From Pseudomonadota bacterium (lineage in GTDB: Bacteria > Pseudomonadota > Gammaproteobacteria > Steroidobacterales > Steroidobacteraceae), in contig JAFEDS010000016.1 of assembly GCA_018241505.1 (NCBI GenBank), positions 744,001 to 808,000 on the forward strand: a stretch of DNA of 64,000 nucleotides, written 5' to 3'. Position numbers and translations under genes: made by a program. Numbering within the stretch: position 1 is the stretch's first letter; each line of letters opens with the position of its first letter. Below are positions 35,226 to 48,418 of this stretch, one piece after another. Below the pieces are notes generated by a model. That model was given only the letters and a program-made list of their open reading frames with translations, searched no databases and had not been told where the DNA came from.

Positions 35226-35544
35226 CCAGCGAAAGAGCCAAGTACTAAGCTCATGCTGCCTCCCATTCGCACATCATTTCGCTTAGCCGCACCAACACAT
35301 GGCGCTGATATCGGTCAGGTCTGCCGACTTGCTCGCATCCTCCACGGCTTCACTCGCGGCTGTGCCGGCATCGTCTTCCCAACACGACTGAGGGCCAGAG
35401 GGGGTGGTGTGGTCAGCCGGTGCGGCTGTGTTGACGCACGGTCGCGGCGGCGCTTTACGCAAAGCGCTCTTGCGCAGTCTGCAACGCCACGAGTGGGCAC
35501 AAAGTGGGCACACCCACTTTTAACCCACATAGGCGCTTGATTTT
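35226..35544. other. Non-coding interval with integrase-arm-like direct repeats
   Basis: I see no credible gene in these 319 bases. AGTGGGCACA occurs twice, at 35493-35502 and 35504-35513, with an 11-base period, followed by CCCACTT in inverted sense. Short direct repeats beside a tRNA attachment site are typical of integrase arm sites. Frames here on the minus strand run through the tRNA and are not genes. Confidence 0.45.
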
Positions 35545-35620
35545 TGGTGCGCGCTGACGGGATCGAACCGCCGACATTCGCCTTGTAAGGGCGACGCTCT
35601 ACCAGCTGAGCTAAGCGCGC
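35545..35620 (-). tRNA. tRNA-Val (anticodon TAC)
   Basis: On the minus strand a complete cloverleaf is visible. The acceptor stem GCGCGCT pairs with AGCGCGC, the D arm is GCTCAGCTGGTAGAGC, the anticodon stem is TCGCC/GGCGA around the loop CTTACAA, and the T arm carries GGTTCGATCCC-type sequence. The anticodon TAC reads valine GTA codons. CCA is encoded (35545-35547). Its 3' end is the element duplicated at 32208-32229. It lies downstream of lon, where many relatives have hupB and ppiD. Confidence 0.95.
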
Positions 35621-35642
35621 AGTGCGGGGCAGGAGGCAGCGA

Positions 35643-35663
35643 AGGGTACGCGAACCGTACCCT
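35643..35663. terminator. Hairpin downstream of lon
   Basis: AGGGTACG (35643-35650) pairs with CGTACCCT (35656-35663) around a five-base loop, 15 bases after the lon stop. There is no T run on the lon strand, so it may be a weak terminator or a 3'-end stabiliser before the tRNA. Confidence 0.4.
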
Positions 35664-35678
35664 CCGCTCAACTTTCGC

Positions 35679-38135
<2,457 letters not shown>

Positions 38136-38230
38136 GCTCGAGCCCTCGATGAAGATGGGACACGGCCCCGGTGCGAACGGGTGCCGGCGTACTCATTTGG
38201 AGTTTAACGGGAAATGGGCCCAAAGAGCAT

Positions 38231-38256
38231 GCGGCGCTGTTCCTTAACAGCGCCGC
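38231..38256. promoter_or_regulatory. Strong stem-loop between clpX and lon
   Basis: GCGGCGCTGTT (38231-38241) and AACAGCGCCGC (38246-38256) make a perfect 11-base-pair stem with a CCTT loop. It has no T tract on either side, so it is not a standard intrinsic terminator. It may mark the 3' end of clpX message or a leader structure of lon. Confidence 0.5.
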
Positions 38257-38281
38257 AGGGGTCCCTGAACGGAAGGAACGG

Positions 38282-39601
<1,320 letters not shown>

Positions 39602-39782
39602 CGAAAGTCCTCATGAGCGCGCAGCTCAATTTCGTTATAGCACGGCCCGAAGCCGTGAAGCAAAGCGCTGGCGCACCGCTAAGCCCTTGTGTCGTCGAGG
39701 ATTGTATGACCGGATTCACTGTCGTGGGTGCAACCTTTACATTTTCCTTCAATCTGGTGCGCGGCAAGCCGACTTCACATTA

Positions 39783-39815
39783 TCCGGATGGGTGGGGGCA
39801 TCCCACCCATCCGGA
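39783..39815 (-). terminator. Intrinsic-terminator-like hairpin after clpP
   Basis: TCCGGATGGGTGGG (39783-39796) pairs perfectly with CCCACCCATCCGGA (39802-39815) across a five-base loop, immediately after the clpP stop. The stem is strong, but only a short AT stretch follows on the minus strand. Partial termination that lowers clpX relative to clpP is likely. Confidence 0.7.
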
Positions 39816-39820
39816 GCGGA

Positions 39821-40444
39821 TTACTTGCCGGGGGTCGCGATGACCTCGCCCCGCTTCTCCAGCACGCGGTCCACCAGACCGTACTTCACAGCCTCGTTCC
39901 AATCCATGAACCGGTCGCGATCCGTGTCCTGTTTTATGCGATCGACGCTCTGGCCGGTGTGCTTGGCCAGGATTTTGTTGAGCCGGTCACGCGTCTCGAG
40001 CATTTCCTTGGCGTGGATTTCCATGTCCGCCGCCTGCCCCTGGAAGCCGCCGAGCGGCTGGTGGATCATCACCCGCGCGTGCGGCAGGCAAAAACGCTTG
40101 CCCGCAGCACCCGCAGCAAGCAGGACCGCGCCCATGCTGGCCGCCTGGCCAATGCAGATGGTGCCCACGTCCGGCTTGATGAACTGCATGGTGTCGTAAA
40201 TGGCCAAGCCCGCGGTCACGACGCCACCGGGTGAATTGATGTACAGCGAGATGTCCTTGTCGGGGTTCTCCGATTCCAGGAACAGAAGCTGTGCCACCAC
40301 AATATTGGCCATGTAGTCGTCCACGGGACCGACCACGAACACCACGCGCTCCTTCAGGAGGCGGGAATAGATGTCATACGCCCGTTCGCCGCGGGCCGTC
40401 TGTTCGACGACCATGGGAACGAGATTCAGTGCCCGCTCGATCAT
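39821..40444 (-). CDS. clpP: ATP-dependent Clp protease proteolytic subunit ClpP
   Basis: A 207-residue serine peptidase forming the double-heptamer chamber. The catalytic triad is visible as Ser103 (GQAASMGA), His128 (MIHQPLGG) and Asp177 (TDRDRF). The N-terminus [20 protein letters not shown] with a short propeptide is the usual proteobacterial form. It lies nine bases after trigger factor, the standard operon arrangement. Length and all active-site motifs are normal, so a canonical housekeeping role with ClpX (and ClpA) is expected. Confidence 0.97.
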   Translation of the reverse strand: MIERALNLVPMVVEQTARGERAYDIYSRLLKERVVFVVGPVDDYMANIVVAQLLFLESENPDKDISLYINSPGGVVTAGLAIYDTMQFIKPDVGTICIGQAASMGAVLLAAGAAGKRFCLPHARVMIHQPLGGFQGQAADMEIHAKEMLETRDRLNKILAKHTGQSVDRIKQDTDRDRFMDWNEAVKYGLVDRVLEKRGEVIATPGK

Positions 40445-40453
40445 GTCTGTGTC

Positions 40454-41767
40454 TCACTGTGTCGATTCAATGTTCTGCCCGAATCCGGTCAGGTCTTTGA
40501 AGGTCATAGGTTTGTCCGTAACCTGCGCGTGGTCCACGATCCAGTCCACGACTTGATTCTCGAGTACGACGGATTCCACCTGGCGCATGGCATCGGCATT
40601 CTGGAGATACGCACGCCGAGCCTCGTCCGGATTCGGATACTGGGCAACCAGGTCATTCAGGTGAGTCTGAACCGACTCCCGATCGACCTTGATGCTTTGC
40701 GCTTGCACAATCTGGCCCATCAACAAACCCAGGGCGGCACGGCGTCGTGCCTGATCCTCAAAAACCTCTCGCGGGGGGACCTGGCTAGCGTCCTTCGCGC
40801 CGATCCGACGCGCGGCATCTACCTGTAAACGCTGCACCTGCTCATCAACCATTGAGCGAGGCACTTCGAAGGTGTTCTCCCGATAGAGCGCGTCCATCAC
40901 CTGCCCGCGGACGCGGTTGCGAATGACCTCTCCCAGCTCGCGCTCCATGCTCTTTCGAACCTCGTCGCGCAGCGCCTGGAGCCCACCCTCTTCTACACCG
41001 TACGCGCGGCAGAACTCGTCGTCCACTTCCGGAAGGCTGTGCTGTTCCACCTGCTTTACGGTGACCTCGAGCTCGCCCGTCTTGCCCGCAATCTGCTTGT
41101 TGGGGCTGTCCGCCGGGAATGAAAGGGATACCGCCTTTTTCTCACCCGCGGTTACACCCTTGAGGGCTGCCTCGAGGTCCGGAAGCGACTGGCGCGAGCC
41201 GATAACGACGGGCACATCACGCCCCTCACCGCCTTCGAACGGCTGCCCGTCGATCTTGCCGTCGAAATCGATCGTCACCCGATCTGTGTCCTGCGCCGGT
41301 CGCTCAACTGCCGTGAACACGGGGCGCTGCCGCCGCATGCTCTCGATCATCGCGTCGATGTCTTCGTCAGTTACCGACGATGTCGGCCGCTCAATGGCCA
41401 GCGCGTCGAACGGCTTGACCTGAAATTCCGGCAGCACTTCGAAAATGGCGGCGTACTTGAGGCCATCTCCCGGCCCGATGGCAATAGGCTCAATTCGGGA
41501 GCCCCCAGCAGGCGTCAGCTTCTCCTGGGTCAGGGCCTGGGTGAACGAGCTGCGCATGAGGTCCTGTACGACCTCCGCGTGGACCTGCTCGCCGAACTGC
41601 TTGCGCACCACGGTGAGGGGGGCTTTACCGGGGCGAAAACCCTTCAGCCGCGCCGTCCGAGAGATGTGCTTGAGCCGCTGTTCAATCTCGCCCTTGACCT
41701 CAGTCTCAGGCACGGCCACTTCCAGGCGCCGCTCCAGACCACTCGTGGTGGTCAGTGATACTTGCAT
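40454..41767 (-). CDS. tig: Trigger factor (ribosome-associated chaperone)
   Basis: A 437-residue chaperone with peptidyl-prolyl isomerase activity. The N-terminal ribosome-binding domain contains the signature GFRPGKAPLTVVRKQFG, the FKBP-type PPIase domain lies at about 160-245 (DRVTIDFDGKIDGQPFEGGE), and the long helical C-terminal arms follow. It is the first gene of the tig-clpP-clpX-lon series and lies 26 bases downstream of tRNA-Leu on the same strand. No anomaly is seen. Confidence 0.97.
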   Translation of the reverse strand: MQVSLTTTSGLERRLEVAVPETEVKGEIEQRLKHISRTARLKGFRPGKAPLTVVRKQFGEQVHAEVVQDLMRSSFTQALTQEKLTPAGGSRIEPIAIGPGDGLKYAAIFEVLPEFQVKPFDALAIERPTSSVTDEDIDAMIESMRRQRPVFTAVERPAQDTDRVTIDFDGKIDGQPFEGGEGRDVPVVIGSRQSLPDLEAALKGVTAGEKKAVSLSFPADSPNKQIAGKTGELEVTVKQVEQHSLPEVDDEFCRAYGVEEGGLQALRDEVRKSMERELGEVIRNRVRGQVMDALYRENTFEVPRSMVDEQVQRLQVDAARRIGAKDASQVPPREVFEDQARRRAALGLLMGQIVQAQSIKVDRESVQTHLNDLVAQYPNPDEARRAYLQNADAMRQVESVVLENQVVDWIVDHAQVTDKPMTFKDLTGFGQNIESTQ

Positions 41768-41793
41768 GACGATTCCTCAACCTCAGTAATACA

Positions 41794-41875
41794 TGCGAAA
41801 GGCGGGACTCGAACCCGCACGGGTTACCCCGCTGGAACCTAAATCCAGTGCGTCTACCAGTTCCGCCACTTTCGC
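41794..41875 (-). tRNA. tRNA-Leu (anticodon TAG)
   Basis: Minus-strand class II tRNA. The acceptor stem GCGAAAG pairs with CTTTCGC, the D arm is GGCGGAACTGGTAGACGC, the anticodon stem is CTGGA/TCCAG around TTTAGGT (anticodon TAG, codon CTA), there is an extended variable arm, and the T arm is GCGGGTTCGAGTCCCGC. CCA is not encoded. tRNA-Leu directly before tig is a common arrangement in gammaproteobacteria. Confidence 0.94.
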
Positions 41876-42023
41876 CCGAGCAGCACGCGAAGAACGCGCG
41901 CAGGCAGACCCGCCATTATAGCGGTTGAGGGGCGCCTGCGGCGCGTCGGACGCGAGCAGCGTATGCTCCGACCACGGAAAAGGAACCCGGGGCCCGTGCG
42001 GCCGATGCCGCGCAAGCAACCAC

Positions 42024-42392
42024 ATGAAGTCTCTTCTAATCGCGTTTCTGGTTTCGCTGCTTACGATTACATCCGGCGTCATGGACGCTCGGGGCTTTGT
42101 TTACGCCGGCCGGGCGTGGCCTGGCGGCGCTCTGGACTGGACGGCCGTAGGCCAGTCACTGCTCGCGTTCCTTGCCGGCATTTCCCTCTATATAGGTGCC
42201 GTTCGTTTCATGCAGGCGATGGGGCTGAACGCCGTCGCGCTCCAAAGCGGCATCTGGTTCGTTGCGACGGCCATCGGCATTGCCGCCCTGGATGGGACGG
42301 TGGCCCAATGGACGCGGGCGCAGCAGGGTGTCGCGCTCGCGGTCATGGTGGGCCTGGCCTGGCTGATTTCAACGGCCCAGGAGGCTCACTGA
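42024..42392 (+). CDS. Small four-helix membrane protein of unknown function
   Basis: A 122-residue, almost wholly hydrophobic protein with about four membrane segments: residues 1-20, 42-62, 70-92 and 100-116. The ATG at 42024 begins MKSLLIAFLVSLLTITSGVM; longer frames upstream are not hydrophobic. I do not recognise a family. It stands alone between the divergent tRNA-Leu/tig block and the regulator gene at 42499, 106 bases upstream of that gene on the same strand, so cotranscription is possible. Confidence 0.6.
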   Translation: MKSLLIAFLVSLLTITSGVMDARGFVYAGRAWPGGALDWTAVGQSLLAFLAGISLYIGAVRFMQAMGLNAVALQSGIWFVATAIGIAALDGTVAQWTRAQQGVALAVMVGLAWLISTAQEAH

Positions 42393-42498
42393 AGGCACAC
42401 ATCTGTACGAGCGGTGCCATGAAAGTGATGACGTTTGGTGAAGCTGCGCAGCGGCGCTAGATTGGTGCTCTGGCTGCGCGACCCAAAGGGACACATCG

Positions 42499-42951
42499 AT
42501 GACCGATCGGCGCGAGAGGCAAGTAACGGGCGGGTTCGCCCTGCGCCTGCGTCAGGTCATCGATGCCTATGGCAGTGCCAACTCCATTGCCAAAACCATT
42601 GAGCGCTCGGAAGGCGCCGTGCGCAAATGGCTGCGCGGCGAGTCGGAACCCAACGTCACCGACCTGCGCACCCTGTGCGAGCAGACGCAAACGAGTATCG
42701 AGTGGTTGGTGACCGGGCGCGGCCGGCGCGAGGTGGTCCACACTCCGCCCCCACCATCCCACAACGGTCCGCTCAGTGTTACCTTGTTGGAGTCCATCAC
42801 CGACGCCGTCGAGAGCGAAATCAACAAGGACAACCTCACGCTCTCCTCTGCCAAGCGCTCCATGCTCGTGGCAACTCTGTATGGCATGTTCCAGGAGAGC
42901 CAGAAGATTGATCCCGACGCAGTAGCACGCCTCGTGCGTCTGGCACGCTGA
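42499..42951 (+). CDS. Phage-repressor-like helix-turn-helix regulator
   Basis: The 150-residue protein has an N-terminal HTH of the CI/Xre type: FALRLRQVIDAYGSANSIAK, then ERSEGAVRKWLRGESEPNVT as the recognition part, and the linker phrase SIEWLVTGRG common in phage-like repressors and Bacteroides/Xanthomonas HTH proteins. There is no LexA-type peptidase domain; residues 85-150 are helical and probably dimerise. No phage genes are adjacent. Its target is unknown; the iron uptake operon that converges on it is a candidate by position only. Confidence 0.72.
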   Translation: MTDRRERQVTGGFALRLRQVIDAYGSANSIAKTIERSEGAVRKWLRGESEPNVTDLRTLCEQTQTSIEWLVTGRGRREVVHTPPPPSHNGPLSVTLLESITDAVESEINKDNLTLSSAKRSMLVATLYGMFQESQKIDPDAVARLVRLAR

Positions 42952-42975
42952 GATTCGCGAGCTCATCGCGCGCGA

Positions 42976-43575
42976 TCACACAACCGCGCTGCCCCCGATA
43001 ACCAACAACACAATGGCCGCGATGCCCACGATGCTGAATGCCATCTGCTTCGCGTTGCGGCCCCGTGCCCACAGAATCAGGCCGCTGATTCCGAGGGCCA
43101 CCATGGCGATCGCGAAACTGTCGGTTAGCAGGATCCAGGCCGCACCGCCACCCACGCCCTTGTGCAGGCGCTCGAGTACCGCCAGCGGACTGTTCTGCGA
43201 TTTCCGAACGGTGGCGGTCGACCCGCCTTCGCTGTATTCAACCTGAGTGACCATCCGCGCGTTGCCCCCGTTGAACATCCAACGCTTGGCGTTGGCGCCC
43301 CCACGTCCGCCGCGCTGACTCTCAACATCAATATGGTGTGCATCGTGCAGCCAGGCACGCAGCGCCTCGCGTGAGGTACGCGCAAACTCGGGCACGTCCA
43401 ACTCGGCGCGGGAAATTTCCGTGGAGTCGCCCTGAGGCAGTTGCATGATGCCGCGATGATTCTGCATGAAGCCGCTGATACCAAACAGGATTGCCGCAAT
43501 GGCACCCCAGGCCCCAATCCACAGGTGCAATTGGCGAATGAGCCGGTGCGTCCGCAGGTTCACAGTTCCGACCAC
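42976..43575 (-). CDS. PepSY-associated transmembrane protein of an iron uptake locus
   Basis: A 199-residue protein with an N-terminal helix ([20 protein letters not shown], the typical PepSY-TM start with HLWIG), a periplasmic section of about 100 residues and two C-terminal helices (about 143-165 and 175-197, with [11 protein letters not shown]). Such proteins often accompany TonB-dependent siderophore receptors and may help ferric reduction or release. It overlaps piuC by 16 bases and is the last gene of the receptor operon, so it should share the Fur-controlled promoter. Confidence 0.82.
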   Translation of the reverse strand: MVGTVNLRTHRLIRQLHLWIGAWGAIAAILFGISGFMQNHRGIMQLPQGDSTEISRAELDVPEFARTSREALRAWLHDAHHIDVESQRGGRGGANAKRWMFNGGNARMVTQVEYSEGGSTATVRKSQNSPLAVLERLHKGVGGGAAWILLTDSFAIAMVALGISGLILWARGRNAKQMAFSIVGIAAIVLLVIGGSAVV

Positions 43576-44237
43576 CTTCTCAGCAGATTGTGATAAACGC
43601 CCACCAGCTTCACCGCCGACGCATGCCCGGCGTGATCCTGGTTGAGCTTTTGAATGGCCACATCGAGATCAAACAACAAGGAGCGCCCGCCATCGTCGCG
43701 CACCAGGCTCTGGATCCAGAAGAATGACGCGAGGCGCTCGCCGCGGGTAATCGCTTCCACCCGGTGAACAGTCGTTGCGGAATACAACACCAGGTCACCG
43801 GCAGGCAGCTTGATCCGCTGCGTCCCGCAAGTAGTGCCGATCGCCAGCTCACCACCGTCGTATTCCTCCGGCGCCGACAGAAACAACGTGGCTGACAGGT
43901 CCGTTCGCACGGGTTGTCCCGCCTGTTCGTAGCGAATGGCATTGTCCACGTGATCGCCGAAGCCGCTCCCCTCCTTGTAGCGGTTGAAAAGCGGCGTGAA
44001 AACGTGGCGTGGCAGCGCCGCCGCAAAAAACAGCGGGCTGCGATCCAGAGCCTTGCGAACAGCGGCACTGAGCTCGCGCGCGACCGGATCGCTTTCCGGT
44101 AGCTGCAGATTGTTCTTGGCACGCGCCGACTGAAATCCCGCCGTGATCCGGCCATCGGTCCAGCCGGCGGTTGCCAACCGCTTGCGAAAATCGGCCACCT
44201 GCGCGGCATCCAACACCCGGGGGACGTGCAACAGCAT
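43560..44237 (-). CDS. piuC: Fe(II)/2-oxoglutarate-dependent dioxygenase PiuC (PKHD-type)
   Basis: The 225-residue enzyme has the double-stranded beta-helix iron site: His96 and Asp98 in [12 protein letters not shown] and His158 in [18 protein letters not shown], with Arg168 as the expected 2-oxoglutarate anchor. Sequence phrases such as [18 protein letters not shown] are diagnostic of PiuC/YbiX. The family is found next to catecholate-type siderophore receptors in Pseudomonas and E. coli (fiu-ybiX). Here it follows such a receptor by two bases. Its biochemical substrate is not established; a role in processing siderophore or xenobiotic ligands is plausible. Confidence 0.93.
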   Translation of the reverse strand: MLLHVPRVLDAAQVADFRKRLATAGWTDGRITAGFQSARAKNNLQLPESDPVARELSAAVRKALDRSPLFFAAALPRHVFTPLFNRYKEGSGFGDHVDNAIRYEQAGQPVRTDLSATLFLSAPEEYDGGELAIGTTCGTQRIKLPAGDLVLYSATTVHRVEAITRGERLASFFWIQSLVRDDGGRSLLFDLDVAIQKLNQDHAGHASAVKLVGVYHNLLRRWSEL

Positions 44238-44239
44238 GC

Positions 44240-46579
44240 TCAGAAAGTTACATTCGCGGCGAGCGTGGCGGTGCGTCCGGCGCCCGGATTCACCCAGCCG
44301 CTGGTCGTGGACACAGAGCGCAATTGCGTGAAGTATTCCTTGTCAAACAGGTTGCTGACATTCAGTTGCAAATTGACATGCCGGTTTACGTTGTATGCCG
44401 CCATGAGGTTGTGCACGACAAAACCCGGTATTGTTCTGCGATTGTAGATGGCCGTCGCGGTCGCATCGTTCGCGGTGGCCCACACCCACGACGTATAGTT
44501 CAAACCGTAACCCACCAGGAGGCCACGGTGCAGGTTGTAGGTCGTCCACAGGTTGGCTGAGTCCTGCGGTGTATTCGCCAAGGCGTTGCCGGCCTGAGCG
44601 TCAATGCCCGTGGTTGCGATGGTAAAGTCAGAAACACTTTGCAGTACTTTGCTGCGCAGGTGCGCGTAGTTAGTGAAGACGGCCCAGTCGCGCGTAATAT
44701 TCCCCGCCATTCCAATCTGCACCCCATCGACACGCGCCTTGCCATCGAGCTGCTGGGTCGGCACGGTGGGATCGCCTGATGCCACCAGGTAGTTCTTGCG
44801 ATCCGTTCGGAACACCGCGCCCGTGACAGCAGTTGCGCCGCCAAACAAGTCCCACTTCGCGCCCAGCTCGTACGTCACTGCGTTCTGCGGATCTACATTG
44901 CAGTTCGTCGTGCAACTGCCGTTCACGGTCGAAGTCGAAGGCAGCTTCGAGTTGCCATACGCAAAGTAGATGCTGCCGGGTTCAACCGGCTTATAGACCA
45001 CCGCGCCTCTATACGAAAGGAGGTTGTCGTCATTCACTAGGGGATTGGTCGCGGCGGGAACGAGCGGGCCCAGCGGCACCTTCAAGCTGGCAGCCGGCGT
45101 CGCCGTCCAGCTTTCATACCGCGCCTTATTGTGCTCGTAGCGCGCGCCGAAACCTACACTCCACTGATCGTTGAATTTCAACGTGTCAAACGCGTACAGC
45201 GCCTGATTCTGCACCACTGAATTGGCATGGCCGGCGATCTTGAGATTGATCGGCTGCGTGAAGGTATGCTGCGGGTCGTACAGGCTCTCGGGATTGAGCA
45301 GGTAGGTCGTGCCGTTGGCGTTGCGGTACTCGTTGCCGGTGTTTTGCGAATAGGCTTCGCGGGACAATGCTACACCGACCACCAGGGCGTGCGACACGAG
45401 CCCCGTGTTGAATCGGACGGTGAAATCGGTCTGATTCGCGATGATCCGGTTGTTGGTGTCTCTCAGGTTGCCAATCGGCCCACCTGGCGTATACGTCACC
45501 CCGCCGACGCCTTCGAGCGGATTGGCACCCGCCGCCCCGCAACGCAAAGTGGCACCAGGCACCCGAAGGTTCGTTCCCAGCGGGTAGTCGCCGGGCACGA
45601 GACAGATTCGTCCCTCCGGAGCGTCGGTGATGCTGTAACGGTCATAGTTTTCCCATCGCGTCAGGTTCCGGATGGTGGCCGTCGCCCCGAAATCATGAGT
45701 GAAGATCGCCGTGACAGCGTCGCTGTCGATGCGCTCGACGTCAACATTGCTGAAGCCATAGTAGTTGCTGCGATTCACGCCCGGCACGGGTTGAAAGTTG
45801 CGCAGCGGTATTCCGTATTCCGGGAGGTTGCGATCGTGCTCATGAACATACGCCAGCGTGAGACGAGTGGGCGTATTCAGTCCCCACGTAAATGACGGCG
45901 CAACACCCCAACGCGTATAGCTGGTCACATCCCGATCAGCCACCATGTTCCGGTGCCCCATGACATTGAGCCGTGCCGCCATACCCTGGTCGGGATCGCC
46001 GACCATGCGATTCACATCAGCCGCACCACGCAAGTAGTCGGCGGTGCCCCCGCCGACACTGATGGCTGCATAGTCGGAAGCCGTAGGCAGCTTCGACACC
46101 AGGTTGATTGTGCCGCCCAACGCGCCAACACCGGAGTAGACGGAGCTCGTACCCTGAACGACCTCGATCGATTGTGTGTTGAATGGGTCAGTGTGCGTGG
46201 TATTCGCACTTTGGCGCACACCGTCTACCGCAATGTCGTTGGTCGCCGTGAACCCGCGGATGTTGATGCTGTCGCCGTAACTGCCGCCCTCCCCGGCCCC
46301 GAAAGTGATGCCCGGCACGTTCTGGCGCAGGACGTCGCGCAACAGGAGACCTCCTTGTTGTTGGATCAGATCCGCCGGGATCACCGTGATGGTCTGCGCC
46401 GTATCGCGCAGCAGCTCGGTGTATTTCGGCGATGACGGTACTTCGGCCTTATAGGCGCCCGCCTGTGCATCGACGTCGATCTTGCCGAGCTCCGTAACCT
46501 TCTCATCCTCCGCGGCGACGGCGGACAGACTCGTACCGATGGCTGCTAGAGCCAGGAAACCACGCGACTGATTGCCCAT
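44240..46579 (-). CDS. TonB-dependent siderophore receptor (Fiu/PiuA type)
   Basis: A 779-residue outer membrane receptor with a signal peptide (cleavage near residue 23), a plug domain at about 50-165 ([40 protein letters not shown]) and a 22-strand barrel ending in TLAANVTF with the terminal aromatic residue. Plug sequence and the piuC partner point to the Fiu/PiuA group, which takes up catecholate iron complexes and catechol-bearing antibiotics. The divergent tonB and the Fur box between the two starts imply iron repression of both transcripts. Confidence 0.92.
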   Translation of the reverse strand: MGNQSRGFLALAAIGTSLSAVAAEDEKVTELGKIDVDAQAGAYKAEVPSSPKYTELLRDTAQTITVIPADLIQQQGGLLLRDVLRQNVPGITFGAGEGGSYGDSINIRGFTATNDIAVDGVRQSANTTHTDPFNTQSIEVVQGTSSVYSGVGALGGTINLVSKLPTASDYAAISVGGGTADYLRGAADVNRMVGDPDQGMAARLNVMGHRNMVADRDVTSYTRWGVAPSFTWGLNTPTRLTLAYVHEHDRNLPEYGIPLRNFQPVPGVNRSNYYGFSNVDVERIDSDAVTAIFTHDFGATATIRNLTRWENYDRYSITDAPEGRICLVPGDYPLGTNLRVPGATLRCGAAGANPLEGVGGVTYTPGGPIGNLRDTNNRIIANQTDFTVRFNTGLVSHALVVGVALSREAYSQNTGNEYRNANGTTYLLNPESLYDPQHTFTQPINLKIAGHANSVVQNQALYAFDTLKFNDQWSVGFGARYEHNKARYESWTATPAASLKVPLGPLVPAATNPLVNDDNLLSYRGAVVYKPVEPGSIYFAYGNSKLPSTSTVNGSCTTNCNVDPQNAVTYELGAKWDLFGGATAVTGAVFRTDRKNYLVASGDPTVPTQQLDGKARVDGVQIGMAGNITRDWAVFTNYAHLRSKVLQSVSDFTIATTGIDAQAGNALANTPQDSANLWTTYNLHRGLLVGYGLNYTSWVWATANDATATAIYNRRTIPGFVVHNLMAAYNVNRHVNLQLNVSNLFDKEYFTQLRSVSTTSGWVNPGAGRTATLAANVTF

Positions 46580-46625
46580 AGACCCGTAAATGACCTCGTG
46601 TTGTTGCTCCCCCGGTGGCAGTTAC

Positions 46626-46644
46626 GCTAATACGAATCATTCTC
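46626..46644. promoter_or_regulatory. Fur box between the siderophore receptor and tonB
   Basis: GCTAATACGAATCATTCTC matches the 19-base Fur consensus at 14 positions by hand count, including the central AATCATT. It lies in the 103-base divergent region, 47 bases upstream of the receptor start and 39 bases upstream of tonB. Iron-dependent repression of both is expected. Confidence 0.8.
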
Positions 46645-46682
46645 ATTTGCAATCCCATTGCGAGCCAGTTAGAGTCGAACCC

Positions 46683-47303
46683 ATGAGCGTCGCTGAAACA
46701 GTTGCGAGTCGCGGTACGGTCGGCGCGGGAATCCTGGTAGCCCATGTGGCACTCGTTGCGGTGCTGGCGAGTGCCGGTGTGATCAGAACATCGCCCATTG
46801 CCCCACCGGTGTCCGTTACCTTCCTCCAACAGGAGGAAAAACGCGCCGAACGGCCTCCGGTCGACCAACCGGTCCTCACACCCGTGCATCAGGTGTTGAT
46901 ACCGCCACCCGATGTGGTCGTTGAGATTGAGCCTGGCAGCACGGCGATTGCCGCCAGCGCCGCGGATACTCCGCCACCCCCGCCGCCTTCAGCTCCTGCG
47001 TCGGGAAGCGCGACCATTCCGGAAATATCGGATGTCGCATACCTGGTGCAACCCGCGCCGCGCTACCCGCCCGAATCGCGACGGATTCGCGAACAGGGAC
47101 TCGTCATGTTGCGGGTTCTCATTGACGAGCGGGGGCACGCAAAAGCGGTCGAGATCTATAAATCGAGCGGCCACCCGCGGCTCGACGAAGCCGCCCGGGC
47201 GGCTGTGACACGGGCCGTGTTCAAGCCGTATATCGATGGCGGCATTGCGCGGGCAGCCGCCGCCATTGTCCCGGTGGAATTCTCATTGCGGGCGGCTTCA
47301 TAA
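46683..47303 (+). CDS. tonB: TonB-family energy transducer
   Basis: The 206-residue protein has one N-terminal membrane anchor (about 13-33), a proline-rich spacer (around 75-110, with runs of prolines and the PP repeats typical of TonB), and a C-terminal TonB domain (about 125-205) containing RYPPESRRIREQGLVMLRVL and GHPRLDEAA. It energises outer membrane receptors using ExbB/ExbD, which are not in this window. Divergence from the siderophore receptor with a shared Fur box suggests it is the dedicated transducer of that receptor. Confidence 0.9.
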   Translation: MSVAETVASRGTVGAGILVAHVALVAVLASAGVIRTSPIAPPVSVTFLQQEEKRAERPPVDQPVLTPVHQVLIPPPDVVVEIEPGSTAIAASAADTPPPPPPSAPASGSATIPEISDVAYLVQPAPRYPPESRRIREQGLVMLRVLIDERGHAKAVEIYKSSGHPRLDEAARAAVTRAVFKPYIDGGIARAAAAIVPVEFSLRAAS

Positions 47304-47368
47304 ATCTGACATAAAGTCACTGTGGACTAGGGTTTGGCCGTGGGGCCATTCCCAACAGGAGCTGCGCA

Positions 47369-48286
47369 GTGACCGATTCCACCACCCCGCCTCTGGACCA
47401 CGAAGAACTCATGCGGCGCCTCAGCCGCGACCTCATCGATGGTTACGATGAGGAGCTCGAGCTGGAAATCGAGGACCGGGATGGCCCTGCGCAAATCCGT
47501 ACCGACGACGAGCGTGCCGCCCGGCACTTCTATTTCCAGGAGCTGTTCCGGCTGCAGAGCGAGCTGGTGAAGCTGCAGGACTGGGTGGTCGCCACCCGGC
47601 AGAAGGTCGTCATTCTATTCGAGGGACGGGACGCTGCCGGCAAAGGCGGTGCCATCAAGCGGCTCACCCAGCGCCTGAACCCTCGCGTCTGCCGCGTCGT
47701 CGCGCTCCCTGCTCCCAACGACCGCGAGCGGACTCAATGGTATTTCCAACGCTATGCCGCCCACCTGCCCGCGGCCGGCGAAATCGTTCTGTTTGACCGG
47801 AGTTGGTACAACCGCGCCGGCGTCGAGCGCGTGATGGGCTTCTGCACCGAAGAGGAAGTCGAAGAGTTCTTCCGCTCCGTCCCCGAGTTTGAACGGATGC
47901 TCGGGCGCTCGGGCATCAAGCTACTGAAGTACTGGTTCTCCATCACGGACGAAGAACAACATGTCCGCTTCCTGGGCCGCATCAACGACCCGCTCAAACA
48001 GTGGAAGTTGAGCCCGATGGACCTGGAGTCGCGGCGCCGCTGGGAGGACTACACGCGCGCCAAGGAAATCATGTTGGAACGCACGCACATCCCCGAGGCG
48101 CGCTGGTGGGTGGTGCACGCCGTGGACAAGAAGCGCGCGCGACTCAACATGATCTATCACCTGCTGCAGCAGTTCGAATACACGGAGACTCCCAAGGCAC
48201 CGATCGTGTTACCGGCCCGGGAACGGCACGAGCATTACTCGCGGCAGGCGGTGCCGGCGGAAATGGTGGTGCCGGAGATTTTTTAA
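47369..48286 (+). CDS. ppk2: Polyphosphate kinase 2
   Basis: A 305-residue one-domain PPK2. The Walker A is FEGRDAAGKGGAIKR (about 85-98), the Walker B/lid region is LFDRSWYNRAGVERVMGFC, and KYWFSITDEEQHVRF is a family signature. Members transfer phosphate between polyphosphate and nucleotides; one-domain class I enzymes phosphorylate nucleoside diphosphates. It starts with GTG 47369, with AGGAG seven bases upstream. It is a single-gene unit, between tonB and an exported protease-like gene, and appears unconnected to them. Confidence 0.94.
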   Translation: MTDSTTPPLDHEELMRRLSRDLIDGYDEELELEIEDRDGPAQIRTDDERAARHFYFQELFRLQSELVKLQDWVVATRQKVVILFEGRDAAGKGGAIKRLTQRLNPRVCRVVALPAPNDRERTQWYFQRYAAHLPAAGEIVLFDRSWYNRAGVERVMGFCTEEEVEEFFRSVPEFERMLGRSGIKLLKYWFSITDEEQHVRFLGRINDPLKQWKLSPMDLESRRRWEDYTRAKEIMLERTHIPEARWWVVHAVDKKRARLNMIYHLLQQFEYTETPKAPIVLPARERHEHYSRQAVPAEMVVPEIF

Positions 48287-48418
48287 ACAACCCAATCCCT
48301 GTCACTTTGTTGCGGCGCGTAACTCCTGTAATTCAAATGGTTACGCATCGCTCCGTTCACGCTGGAATCGCTCGAATGGCGAGCGTACGGTCCCCGGCTT
48401 CGCAGGGAGGCGCGTCTC

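Noticed and set aside
35315-35671. Minus-strand frame of 118 codons across tRNA-Val
   Set aside because: It runs through the whole tRNA gene and shows no protein family; I looked for an integrase remnant and saw none that could be defended.
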